A stretch of DNA of 64,000 bases, taken from NCBI GenBank assembly GCA_030386875.1, contig CM059563.1, positions 45,848,102 to 45,912,101 of the forward strand. The letters run 5' to 3'. Position 1 is the stretch's first letter. Each line of letters starts with the position of its first letter. Position numbers and translations under genes: made by a program. The notes under the pieces are model-generated. The model saw only the letters and a list, made by a program, of their open reading frames with translations, was not told the DNA's origin and did no database searches. This document shows, in pieces, positions 45,616 to 56,830 of the stretch. Source of the DNA: Morinoia aosen. Lineage: Eukaryota; Arthropoda; Malacostraca; Amphipoda; Talitridae.

Positions 45616-46045
45616 GGAATTTAAAAACGAAGAATGCACCACGTATGGAAAGCATATTTATTCAAGATTTTATACGAACTATAAACTTAAAACTAAGTCA
45701 GTTCTATAAAACGTTTCGGAGACCAGCTCCATCTTCTGTTAACAGTCTGCAAAGATAAAAAAAAGAACAAAATCAGTCTTTCCATATAAAATACATGGTC
45801 ATATAAAACCTTCAAGTAAATTTACTTATCCATTGCAAATTTACTTGTAGATTTTATATGCCCATGTATTTTGTATAGAAAGACTGATTTTGTTCTTTAT
45901 TTTATCTTTGAAGACTGTTAACTGAAGATGGAGCTGGTCTCCGAAACGTTTTATACAACTGACTTAGTGTTAAATTTATAGTTCGTGTGAAATCTTAATT
46001 AAACATGGTTTCAATACGTGGTGCATTCTTCGTTTTTAAATTCCT
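45616..46045. repeat. Near-perfect palindrome of about 430 bp with hammerhead-like cores
   Basis: The left arm (45616 to about 45830) and right arm (about 45843-46045) are inverted copies at about 90% identity, with a centre of only about 12 bp. Weaker matching continues to about 45600 and 46063. Shared arm blocks include GAATTTAAAAACGAAGAATG, CGTTTCGGAGACCAGCTCCA and AGAACAAAATCAGTCTTTC. Each arm carries a CTGAAGA / GGAG-loop-CTCC / GAAAC arrangement pointing outward: plus strand at 45922-45947, and minus strand at 45713-45738 with one change in the core. This matches the consensus core and stem II of hammerhead ribozymes. Penelope-like elements are known to carry such motifs and often sit in inverted pairs. 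No reverse transcriptase is present. Confidence 0.85.
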
Positions 46046-46063
46046 AATGATCATTCTAACTTT

Positions 46064-47900
46064 CCTGACTTTATAAAGCTCATTTAAACTGTGGCTACGG
46101 AACAGTTTAGAAAAGACATTGAGAATCAAATGTTAATTATACTAGATAGTAAGTTTTTCTCAACGAATTATTCTCAAATTGTTTACCGTGTTGGACACAA
46201 CGAATTTTAGGTTTAGTGAAAGTTTTGAGAGTTTTTCGCCTCGGAGGAAATCTAAACGTGCATTAAGAAACGCATTTAATAGTCTGCAATATAAGCCCCA
46301 TCTATCTCAATTGCATCTTCCCACCTGCCATTAAAGTTCTTGCTGCCTTTTTTATAGATTTTTTTTGTAGCAGCTATGTTATGTTTTTCTACTTTACTTC
46401 ATCGTTTTATGTTTAAGTGAGCCTTGCACTATTAAAATTATAGCGTAAGTGTATAAAAAATAATAATTTGATGATGCTCAGTCAGGAAACTATTTTATAT
46501 GAGATGTTACTTCCCAATCACATACATATTATGAGTCTGGTTACCTCAGATGCTCAACGGGGTTAATTGTTATTAAGGTTCAAAATCACTCCTTTTACAT
46601 CAATCAATTAAAGCTGTTTTTCCGTAGAGCTGTTCTTATATGACTGAGCACCTGGGCTTACATTTCAACTGCAATGGTTCCAGCTAGTATACACCTACAA
46701 CTTATAGAGGATATTTCCTCTTTTTACCACCTTCATAAACTCAACAAAATCGTTCATGCTTGTCATTTTCAGGTTGTGGGATATGGCCTTTCATAAAGTC
46801 CAGCTATCGCCTTTTTTTTGCTCGTCATTATTGCACCTGACCGATTTTGTCACATCGAGTGATGATCATACCAAGAAAAAGTAATAAAAGTTGACAAGAA
46901 CGCAATGAGACGTAGCAACGAGTAGAAAGTTAGAGACAGTTTTCGAATAAGCAATCGGTACCGGTCCCAATTTTTCAGCTTTCACGATCATACCAAGCCA
47001 TTCTATTTCATGCAAAACAGTTTAACTGACATGAAGTCCACAGTTCAGTTCCTTAGTGGCAAGAGAAGGATTTTTTTTTAAATCAGCAAGCAATTTCTGA
47101 TAAAAAAGCTCCTTCGGGTATCCATCTCATGGTTGATCTCTTCGACTCAAATCGTAATTTTTAAATCATGGAAGCCATTTTTTCTACATGGTTTCACTGC
47201 GTCACAATATTTCCCAAATGCTATCTAGATTTGAGTTGAATTGAAGCATCTATTGAATCCATCTACAGATATACGATGCATTTTTGTTATCCATAGTTTT
47301 TACTATACGAGAACTTATTTCCCCTCAGCAGAGATCTTGGTTGTGATGGGAAGCCTTTCTATATTCAAGTTTCAGCGCTGGCTTGTTTGGCAACGCCATC
47401 TTTGAAGAGCCTGGAAGCCACAAGAAGTGTGCAATTGAAAGGAGTAAATACAAGACCCTTCGCCGCGAGTTAGCTTTCTTCTCCTGCTTCACGTCGATGT
47501 AAAACAACACACAATTTGAGGCTTGCTCTGCCTGTCTGGCCATCCTTCTTGCGTGTCGGTAAATTGGATACCTGAACACCCTAGACTCTAGAGTGACGGC
47601 AATTTTCGGTTTTTAAATTGCAAGTTAAAAGAGTTGTTCGTTTGAAAATCATTCTTACATGATACGTAAAAAAATCGATAGAAGAAAGGACATGCATTCT
47701 AACAGTTTATGCTAGAAGACTTTAAACCTTACTAATTATAGCTCTACTTCGAAAATAACGCCACCTTTTTAAGCGCAGCGGCACATTTTTATTTACAGCA
47801 GAAATATTTTGATTTGTACCAAAAGTTTGGCGCAAAAAACTGGTCTTCATTTTACGTAGCAATGTCAAGGAAAACCAAGTGGTATATTTTTTCAAGCAGT
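46064..47900. other. No gene recognised
   Basis: An 84-codon minus frame at 47325-47579 resembles nothing known to me. AT-rich otherwise. Confidence 0.45.
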
Positions 47901-47929
47901 TGCGCCTAGCCTACAATTATTTTCTCGTG

Positions 47930-48281
47930 TCATGCTACAAAATGTTCAATAAATTTTGATGAAATGCTATTTCCCAAAGTTACTGTGACACAAGCCTGTA
48001 TTTCTCCGTTCTCACTATATTTTTTTAATCTTCTCAATGTTTTTCTTCTATAGTAAACTAGTCCAACCCCCTTTATTTGAAATAAAAAAGAGGGCGAAAT
48101 GAGAGAAAGGCCATAAGAAATTAAAAAATACAATCTCTCGAGAGTTGATGAGGCCGCGTGAACACGGCCCGTCAAAATATATAGGGCTGGAGCTTGTATC
48201 ACAGATACGCTAATCACACACTGCAGGCTGGCTTCGGACAGACAAAGAGACGGACGGAGGCGGCTCTTATTATAGTATAGA
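47930..48281 (-). mobile_element. Possible Helitron 5' terminus
   Basis: Read on the minus strand, sequence starting at 48281 is TCTATACTATAATAAGAG, preceded by A. This resembles the TCTATACTAATATTAT starts of insect Helitrons and their A/T insertion site. A GC-rich hairpin (GGCCG...CGGCC) lies at about 48150-48170. No rolling-circle replicase and no CTRR-with-hairpin 3' end could be identified, so the lower limit given is arbitrary. A 95-codon minus frame lies inside and is not recognised. Confidence 0.25.
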
Positions 48282-48447
48282 TTTATTGCCTAGAATTGTA
48301 GGCAAATTTTAGACGGCTGAGATACACCAGGAGGCATACCCCAGCTATCTCTTGATGTATTAAATTCTTTACAAGATATGCTGTTCTTACTGACTTGCAA
48401 TGTTCACACGACTGTCCAGATGATTATTTAGTAGGAAAAATGATCAT

Positions 48448-48814
48448 AGATTAGATTAGTTCAAATAAATTAGTCTAAGTCACCCTAACCACAACAAAAG
48501 CGCTCCGAAGAGAGAAAGGATAAGGCACCATTTAGGACCTGGAACCTATGCACTTTGTGTATTCCCACAAAATATCCCCTGCGCAAAGAAAATTAAGTTA
48601 AGAAGAGAGGCTATGAATCCTAATAAAAGTTGAAAAGGAACATTGGAGGTCCTGGAAAAGAGGTCTCCGATGAAAAGAATAAAGATTGTCTTTAAAAAGA
48701 TAAGATATTTTATTTCAACACGAAAGGCCTACCTAACTTTCCGCTCGGGACCTCACATTTCCATGTGGGGGCACTTATTCTCATAGACTCTATAGTTGTA
48801 CTCCCCGTGAGGGG
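48448..48814 (-). mobile_element. SINE-A copy, diverged
   Basis: Recognised from TAGATTAGATTAG at the left, AGTCACCCTAACCACAAC, AGGCCTACCTAACTTTC and CTCCCCGTGAGGGG at the right. The middle has a GTGTATTCCCACAAAATATC segment unlike most copies. No clear target duplication. Confidence 0.8.
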
Positions 48815-49149
48815 AACTTATCTAATTTTTCCTATGAAATAGTATACGCACTATTCTCCAATTATTGAACTGCACGTTGATCACCCAAATGGCTTTAAAG
48901 TTCGTCAAACCAGTCTAACTTTTTCTCCGCCTGTATACATGTTTTTCACCGTCTACGCGATTAAATCACTTAGGCGGCGAAAAAGATGCATGTAGGTTGT
49001 GAAAAAGTTTGACTTGGCTTAGCTGTCCACTTCCTAACGGGAATTATTCTAAACTCAAGAAATTTGCTACTGAAATACTTGAGCATCTTCGAAATTGAAT
49101 TGGCAGTGGTCCTGATACTTTTTTACGTCGATAATACACCATTATTACG

Positions 49150-49420
49150 GTAATTTAAGACTCCCTTGCCTTAATATAAGCGAACTCATGAGAGTAAAAT
49201 AAGAGACTAATGGTGTAAACTACGGGGAATGGGAAATCTATGCATAATATGCTTGAAGTGCTTTCCCAATCAGAATTCCCCATACATATAATCATCAAGC
49301 TGCGTAGGAAGTAGAAGAAAATACAAAGAAAATATGAAGGAAAAAGCATACAAATAGGAAACAGCAAAGAGGACACGAAAGATGGAAGTCCCGAAGGCCT
49401 ATCCACAGCTCAGGTAAACT
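49150..49420 (-). mobile_element. Very old SINE-A fragment
   Basis: Weakly collinear with the family: TTTAAGACTCCCTTGCC, GGGAAATCTATGCATAATA, AAGTAGAAGAAAAT and GAAGGCCTATCCACAGCTCA. Ends uncertain. Confidence 0.45.
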
Positions 49421-49927
49421 TACTGTATCATTTCTTGGTTGGCAGTACACATAATTTTGAATAGCTAAACCTAACTAACCATTAAACACCGACTATCCTA
49501 GGCTCCCTGAATGGTCAATGTTGGACAATTATTAAAAGAGTGGAATTTTTAAAAAGATGGCATAAGATGCAGTTTTAGTCTCATTCGAATCTAGAGGTAG
49601 CTCAGGCTGGTGCTAGCTGCAATATGTTCATTATTACGGGTAATTATTGCTTTAGTTAAGTTAGCGGGACATAATTAACCATCGGCATCATCTTTGAAAA
49701 ATTATTGTTAGAAATGTGACTGAAAGTGCGTAGTAATTGACACGTATTGATGTAAATATGTTTTCAAGACCTAACAAAGAAACTTCCGCCTCAGCAGAAG
49801 TCACTGTAGCTCACTGCTGCGTGTACATCGCCACATCTCAGACGTCGATAATTCGTTCACATTGAAAACTGCTTAGACATAAGATTATGCTTACGTTGGA
49901 ATGCAGTTAATTTTAAAGAAACGTGCA

Positions 49928-49983
49928 CAAATGTGTCTCTTTAAAATGAGTAAACATCTCAAATGTGTCTCGTTAAAATGAGT
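49928..49983. repeat. Short tandem duplication
   Basis: AAATGTGTCTCTTTAAAATG and AAATGTGTCTCGTTAAAATG occur twice in tandem, each followed by AGT and separated by a short spacer. Confidence 0.85.
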
Positions 49984-49999
49984 TGTTGCGAGACTCAAC

Positions 50000-50025
50000 T
50001 TGAAGATGCGAGACGTATCGAAAGT
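50000..50025 (+). other. Weak hammerhead-core lookalike
   Basis: TTGAAGA, then GATGCG-AGA-CGTATC (6-bp stem with one G-T pair), then GAAAG. The core departs from CTGANGA at its first base. It is probably a decayed relative of the motif at 50630, about 630 bp downstream. Confidence 0.2.
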
Positions 50026-50629
50026 TAATATCGACAAAAAATGTTATTATCAAAAACATAATCCTAGAATACGTTCAAGAATCATAAGCTAGAATACACC
50101 CCAAACTCTGACTAATCGTATACCGCAGAACTTACTCTACACACGCACTCAAGGGTATTTCCTGCGGTGCTTAGCTCAAGGATATGACAGGATGTCTCTC
50201 ATGGAACTCCTTTTGTTTTATGCTAACTAAATTGAAAACGAAGCATTTCCATAAACCATCAACTGCTGAACATTTTTAAAGCAATAAGAGACTGAAAATA
50301 GATGATCAGTTTATTTAATAATTGATGCAAATGTAATGTATAGAGCGACTGAGGTAAACGAGTGTGTTTTGACGGTGAACCAAGTATTTCAAAATCATAA
50401 TGTGGATAGCATTCAAGAGAAAAATAAATAGATTCAACCGTAACAAACCTTTTCTAACTTTTCAGCCTTTCGAAATAGTTCAATTTCTTCTCGTGTAAGT
50501 TGACTGAAAATGTGATCCTTTGTCTAGTCGCTTTCTTCTTTTGTGATCCACATGTCTAGTCTATATTGCTTAAGTTTAGTTTATGAGATTTCCAATGTGA
50601 CTGAAAATTATTCTGTAATTTTTTCCAGC

Positions 50630-50657
50630 CTGAGGATGATGTTAGATACGTCGAAAC
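50630..50657 (+). other. Hammerhead-ribozyme-like core
   Basis: CTGAGGA at 50630-50636 fits the CTGANGA core. A 5-bp stem follows (GATGT, loop TAGAT, ACGTC, with one G-T pair), then GAAAC at 50653-50657. Stem III and the cleavage-site strand could not be placed, so catalysis is unproven. Such motifs occur in Penelope-like and other retroelements. No coding part of one is visible nearby. Confidence 0.35.
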
Positions 50658-50659
50658 GT

Positions 50660-52900
50660 TGCATCTTATTATGAGACAAAAATATAGATTTTAATGAATT
50701 GCTGTTTTTAGTACAAAAATGCGAGGCGCATTCCTGAATAATTACTGCTAGTAATTAAGTAAAGCGTGTAGCCACATCAGGTCGTAGCAGATACTTTATT
50801 TTTCAAGAAATATTTTTCTTTAATTTTATTTTCTTTTACTTCACATAGTTAGGAATTCGGATAGACGACGAATACACAGAATGCTGCCATTTGCAGCAAC
50901 ATCAAAAACAGCTAATATTACCATTTGCTACAACATCCAAATGATATGTACAAAACATCTAATTACAGCCGTCTCCAACATGAACAAGATTACGATTAAC
51001 ATTGATACCAGAAGATTATAGATTTACTATTTGTGACCGCGTCAGCGCTGTACAGCAAATTGTACGACAATAGCCGTCATCGCTGCCGCACCGCAGCACG
51101 CGGCCCAGTTTATTTACATCCTGCGTTATGGCCACGGAATTTGAGCGGAAGTCGATTTGTTCTTAAAATTGAAGGATTATTTATGTCTACTTTAGTGGTC
51201 ATATATTCTATTGAAAGTCGATTGTTATGGTATAGTGGAGCAACGAGGAAACGTTCAGGGATTTGTGTACACTTTGCATGCTGATTCTTATCAATGCCAT
51301 CAAACTTTCCGCTTTCATTCTATGCATAATTAATAAGTCATGTGGTTAACTTGTGACATTTCGTCGTTATACAGTAAATAGTCAATTATTTGAAACACTT
51401 TCAACTCGACTAAGGTAAAATAAAATAAAAGCTCAGAGAGTTACAAATAATTTAATCTACGCAAACCACTATAACGTTAAATTTTAGAAGTACTTGATAT
51501 GTTAGTTTACATTTTTTATTTTACGTAGACTAACCATTTTTAAGCTACGTACTCGACACCTGGCATATCATCACACTTATAATTTCCATTCACCCAAAAA
51601 CCTGACTGGATAACATTTCGAATCTTCGTTTCACATCTATGTCAATTCTCGGACACCAGCATATATGCGGCACGTGGATGTTGCTCTTCACTTTCTGTTC
51701 TACCTTGCATCTCACCCCATCGTCTCTTTCAAGTTTGTTCGGCGTCAAACTCCTCAACTTTTCTCTTGGCATCGACCGCCTCAATCAAAGCGCGAGAGAA
51801 AATTTGTACAGTAGGGAATATTTTAACTAAGACATCTGCAGCGCCCAGACTTCACCAATGAACAGAAACTCGATACTTAAATCGATAAATTTCAAAGAAA
51901 TTGTTACTGCAGATATAAAATTAAAGCATGGTGAAATTATGAATAAATTCACTGATGCTTGTGCCAATCTCACTTTGAATTTGAGTTCAAAATCGAACGG
52001 CGAAAATTCAAGGTCAAATGAAATTATGAATATGCATATTTTCATACGCATTTTCATACAAAATATGAATATGGGTGGAAATTCATTTCATTTGTTCGGT
52101 CAAATGAAAGTACGCCTTTGGGCGAAAGTAAAAAAACATCGGAAACACTTGTGTATAACAGAAATTCTCACCACGAGGCGCAAATCTTTTTAATATCATT
52201 TAAGACTTAGTATTCACGTTTCTATTCAATCAAACTACATTCACTGCCTTTTAATGGTGTTAGGCAACCGACATTTCCCATCATAGTTGTTGCATTTTCA
52301 GTTATTTAATATCTTCGTAATCACCGTGATCTGTTGGCTTAGAGCGTTTGCATTTCGTGTGAAATGGACGAGGGTTTGAAACTCGGCCGAGTGAGTCCTG
52401 TAGTTCTTCCCTTTGGAAACAGAAAGAACTTCCGACACAACCCCCTCAACTTCAAAAAGGGCCACCATCATAACGCCCTCATGTTAATAAGACATTTGAA
52501 AAATCAACGTATGAAGTTTCATGTAACTGCCCTACTGAAATAAAACATCCTTCAGTTTTGAACAGAACCACTTGTCCTTAATACATTCACTCCACACGAG
52601 GATCGTAGCCCTTCTTCACGAGGACGTTACAAAAGAAGAACCGTTTAACTAGGCCCAAATAATCATAAATTTTTCCACCCCATAGTAGTCGAGTGACTAG
52701 GGAGGCTGAGAGGCAATGTTTGGTGGGGCAGCACGGAAAAAAGAGCGGCTCAGAATTGATGGTCGAGGTTCTCTGACTTACGGCATCAATTTGTGCCTCT
52801 CGCTTGAATGCAAGCAGCGTTGTACAGGCAAGGCAGGCCGATGTGGTGCCGGCATCAATCATGCCGCCTTTTATGTTCACACCATGTTAACCGCTGAGTA
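50660..52900. other. No gene recognised
   Basis: Contains short frames up to 111 codons (51858-52193, with a minus-strand overlap) and a GC-richer patch near 51030-51150. None resembles a known family. Confidence 0.45.
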
Positions 52901-52902
52901 AA

Positions 52903-53117
52903 TGCCTCAATCTGAACGCTGTTCACTTTTCCGTGATTGCGTCAATCTGTAAGCTGTTAATTTTTCACTGACTGTTAATCTGCACGCTGTTAACTTTTCA
53001 CTGACTGTCAATATGTGCGTTATTAGTTTTCTACTGATTGCATCAATCTGCACGTTTTTAGCGGGTTAGTGATCGTGTTAATCTTTACGCCAGTAAATTT
53101 TCACCAATTGCGTCCAT
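52903..53117. repeat. Degenerate tandem repeat, unit about 33-40 bp
   Basis: About six units built from TCAATCTG.ACGCTGTTAA and TTTTCACTGACTG or TGATTGCG. A similar but weaker pattern with GATTGCAT and GTCAAT occurs at 56920-57060. Confidence 0.75.
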
Positions 53118-53291
53118 GAAAAAAGAAAGAAAAACACTCGATTTCCAATAGAGATAGTACAAAAGTACTATCATTGGTTTTTAAAATATCTTAAAGTTAA
53201 TTCAATTAGATGATACACACACACGAGTATTGCAATACTCATGTCACTAGTAAAAAATAAATGATTGAGGGCAATGTACTCCTAATCTTGC

Positions 53292-53393
53292 TTAATCCAC
53301 ATTTGATAATACATGTAATGATAATTATAGCGAGCTCCCTAGTTAATCAACATTTGATGATACACGTAATGATAATTATAAGAGACAATAAAA
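53292..53393. repeat. 51-bp tandem duplication
   Basis: Two copies starting at 53292 and 53343, each TTAATC.ACATTTGAT.ATAC then GTAATGATAATTATA. Confidence 0.85.
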
Positions 53394-53689
53394 TTTCATG
53401 GACGATGCATTTTCATTGTGGGTTGAGAACACTTTTGACAAGTTACAGATACATGATCTAAAACTTCGCGATTCTTGACGCCTGGAAATAATATTAGAAT
53501 TGTTTCTTTCGGAAGATGTTTAAAAATGACATTTTAAGAAAGCATGAAAAAAATTAATATACAAATATATAAGCATGAGGACCACGAAAATTACAAGATT
53601 TGTATTTCTAATTAAATAATTTTAACATAATGGTCATTCGTTGATAAGTATTTCATTTAAATATAAATGTATGATCACACAACATATGT

Positions 53690-54330
53690 ACAGTTTTTTT
53701 ACGTGAATGCTATGCAATAATAAAGAGATGACGAGTTGAGTAATGTTACAAATTGAGAGTGAACGGAAAAAAAAACATTATCTCTAGTCAAATGCCAGTT
53801 GTCAGTTTAGTACACACATATGTGCATATATACATGTAAATATATAGAGATAAACATGCACATACATACCTACGCGCATACATACACCTAATACGTAAAC
53901 ATACACAAATACATTAAATTTTTCTATGCATCGAGGCAATCACATTATATGCGCGTTCTATTAAAATGCTGTGCGATGTTCTGATGTATAGGATAATGAG
54001 CAAAGGAAATTCGTGACAACTCTTGCAGTATGTGTTGCTGCTTACAATTTCTAATGGAATATTGTAACGATGTTTATTAAATATTGTATCGAAAAGATCG
54101 ATGGTTGATAAGCGCCTCATTTATCATTTGTGGGTGATCGCGCGACAAATATATTTGTATTTATATATTTTATAAATGCTGTACAATAATCAAGTGAAAT
54201 GAAGTATTACGTAGAGACACACTCACCTATCTACGTACGCATAGCGTGCACAAGTACTCATATACACAAGTAAGCATGTGCGCAAATATCAGCGTAAACT
54301 AAACAGTATAAACTAGCATTCCAATCGAGG
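53690..54330. repeat. Dispersed repeat D, two diverged copies
   Basis: Segments at about 53695-53900 and 54170-54330 share AATGCT.T.CAATAAT, an ATGA..TGA.GTA.TGTTA block and a run of ACACAC/CATACATA-type sequence. A third copy lies at 54980-55170. No coding potential. Confidence 0.5.
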
Positions 54331-54515
54331 GAATCGGAGAAAATATCTTTTATTATGACATGAATTTTATAAATGTTCCGTACTAAAAGTATTGGCACAA
54401 AACAGTCTACCTTAGTCAGAAACATGGAAACGATTGTTCTACAACGGTTCCCAAGTACAGAAAATTTCCAGAAGTACGCGAGGCTTAGGTGCGGTTGTTA
54501 TAATATACTCTAGAG

Positions 54516-54759
54516 CATTGGTTCCCAACCTGGGGGTAAATTACCCCCTAGGGGTAATTTAGCATTTTTCGGGGGTAATGGAGGGGTGATAGAAAAATGT
54601 TAAGAATTCTGAAAATCAAGTAAGCATTGGTATTAGGATTAATGTTAACTTTGTTTAGCCATATATGTATTAATTTTGACAACATTTTGTGAAAGGGTTA
54701 ACATGCTTAATGTGGCATGCTAAATTGGGTAACAAGCTGAAAAAGGTTGGGAACCACTG
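54516..54759. mobile_element. hAT-type MITE with perfect 8-bp target duplication
   Basis: A 244-bp non-autonomous element. The left end is CATTGGTTCCCAACC and the right end complements to CAGTGGTTCCCAACC. Both match the CAGTGGTTCCCAACC terminal repeat known from Charlie-like hAT elements. It is flanked by CTCTAGAG at 54508-54515 and 54760-54767, the 8-bp duplication hAT transposases make. The interior is AT-rich and has a GGGGGTAA..TTACCCCC hairpin near the left end. No transposase frame. Confidence 0.95.
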
Positions 54760-54979
54760 CTCTAGAGCGTAAGAGATATGATAATTTGTACTACACTAGC
54801 CTACCATTTGCAAGAGCATTTTTGGACGTGAAGAAGAATGAAACACGAATGTCCTATAAAGGTACCATATTAGGAAAAAATCACATTATCTTTGATATAT
54901 GGCGCAAAATGTCTGCAATTGATAAACATACATAGGTACCCCATTTTACATGTACAAGAAATTTAAGCTTTGGATTGCC

Positions 54980-55170
54980 TTAAAATAATGAAATGAAATG
55001 ATGTGTTGGGTAGTGTTAGAATTGGGAGTGAGAAAAAAGTCTGGTATTTATAGTTTATATACCAGCTGCTAGTCCAGTGCACACATGTGTATTGTGCACA
55101 CATGCACACCCATATACGTACACACATATACAAGCATGCTTGCAAATCTCAGCGTATAGGCGATCAATTC
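54980..55170. repeat. Dispersed repeat D, third copy
   Basis: Shares GAAATGATG.GTTG.GTA, GTTAGAATTGGGAGTGA and a CACACATG-rich segment with 53700-53860, then GCAAATCTCAGCGTA with 54285-54300. Confidence 0.5.
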
Positions 55171-55311
55171 ATAATACCTACGCATACTTCAAGACTGTTG
55201 TGTGATATCTTGAATTATAAAGAAAATGAGCAAGGGAGAGTATTAAGCAATGGAGATACCAGGCAAAATGAGATTCGTCATTACGTGTTCAGTATGTTCT
55301 GTAACTAAGAA

Positions 55312-56830
55312 TTATCGTTGAGACGAAAGGTGACGAATTATTTTGGCTTTAAATTCTCTAGGTCTTTGAGGGATTTTAATACTCAGGGGAAGTTTGTTCC
55401 ACAGTAAGGCGCCTGATATTGACTAAGCCTTCTGCCCTATGTGAGATGAACGATAGTTGACTAAGACATTATTGTTTCTGTTTGGCTTTTGGTTGGTTAC
55501 AGTCGGTGGATGGAAACGCACTTTCTCAGTATTGCTCTGAGGAAGATACAACGAGGAGAATACGTATTGGGACCTCTGCATGAGGAGCCTTTCTTGAATA
55601 GGAATCCAGCCGAGTTTATTAAGGAGAGGGGTTACGTGATCGCTTCTTTTGAAATTGTTGTTGCATACCACCTTGGCTGCGAAGTTTACACATTTTTGTT
55701 AATCCCTCTGAATGATTGAGGTAAGTCTCCCCATACTAGGTTGCAGTAGTCAATGCGCGATAACACAAGGAATTGAATGGCTAATAATCTGGATTTTTCG
55801 TCTAGCATACTTTTTATACGATGAAAAAACATTAAAGTTCCGTAGATTTTGTTGCAAGTAGTCTCAACGTGAGACTTGAAAGACATATTTCTATCAAACC
55901 AGATACCTAGATTTTGAACTTTTTCTGATGCATTAATATTATCATTTCCAACTGCGGAAGTAAGATCTGAAGTTTTTTTAATAGCATCATCGGATTAGAA
56001 AATAATGGATTGTGTTTTATTAGCATTTAATTTGAGACCATTTCGGTCGTAACATGATTTCAGGCTAGTCAGTATAGTTTCGGCTTTAATTTGCGTCTGT
56101 GGTATTTCCGATACAGAACTTGTTATTGAAATTTGAACATCATCTGCATACATTGAGATCCGTGCGTTAGAAGGCATCGGAGGGAAATCATCAACGGAAA
56201 TAGAAAACAGTAGCGGACCAAGAATGGATCCTGGTGGAACACCAAAATTGTTTTGAATGAATGGGGACAATTTGTCTTCCATGCGGACTGCAAGAGATCG
56301 ATTTGACAAGTAACTTTCAAACCATTGCGTGTCAACTCCCAAGTTCAGTATTTTACGTAGAAGTTTATCACGTTCGTCGCTATCGAACGCTTTAGAGAGA
56401 TCGAGTAGCAGCAAGAGTGTTTCATTCTTCTGATCGATGTCACTGTATATTTTTTCAGAGATATTGAGCAGAGCATCTTGAGTGCTAGTGTTTCTAATTT
56501 AGGCGTATTGATTTCGGTGAAGTAGATTTGACTCGTCCAGGTGAAATGACAGTTGATTTGTCACCACTTTCTCCAATATTTTGGACATTACAGGTAAAAG
56601 ACTGATGGGCCTGTAGTTTGATGCTGTATTTAGGTCACCCCTTTTATGCAACGGTCTAGTAAAGGAGTATTTCTATTGGTTTGGAAACGTGTTGGCTGCT
56701 ATTGCTGTATTAATTATCAGACGAATCCATGGTGCTGTGACTGGGTCTTTGATATATTGAAGACTGATACCATCATGTCCAACTGCCTTTGTGTTTTTCC
56801 ATGAACATGTTGATCATTGGTTTCTAATCT
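55312..56830 (-). mobile_element. CR1/L2-like LINE, 5'-truncated and broken
   Basis: Reverse transcriptase part of a non-LTR retrotransposon. In coding order it shows AVGHDGISLQYIK (near 56790), NYRPISLLPVMSKILEKVV (near 56620), LLLLLDLSKAFD (near 56410), GVPPGSILGPLL (near 56240), MYADDVQ (near 56145) and NGLKLNANKTQ (near 56010). Then come the thumb block SRIDYCNLVWG (near 55730) and the C-terminal LLWNKLPLSI (near 55400), ending at TAA 55312. The reading frame is interrupted by at least one stop after the NANKTQ block, another upstream near 56500, and frame changes near 55680 and 56680. The endonuclease domain and first ORF are absent. The LLWNKLPLSI tail favours the CR1/L2/Crack group over Jockey or RTE. 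Confidence 0.9.

Noticed and set aside
48140-48180. Hammerhead lookalike TTGATGAG with a GGCCG/CGGCC stem
   Set aside because: The second core strand reads CGTCAAAA, not CGAAA, so the catalytic core is not met.
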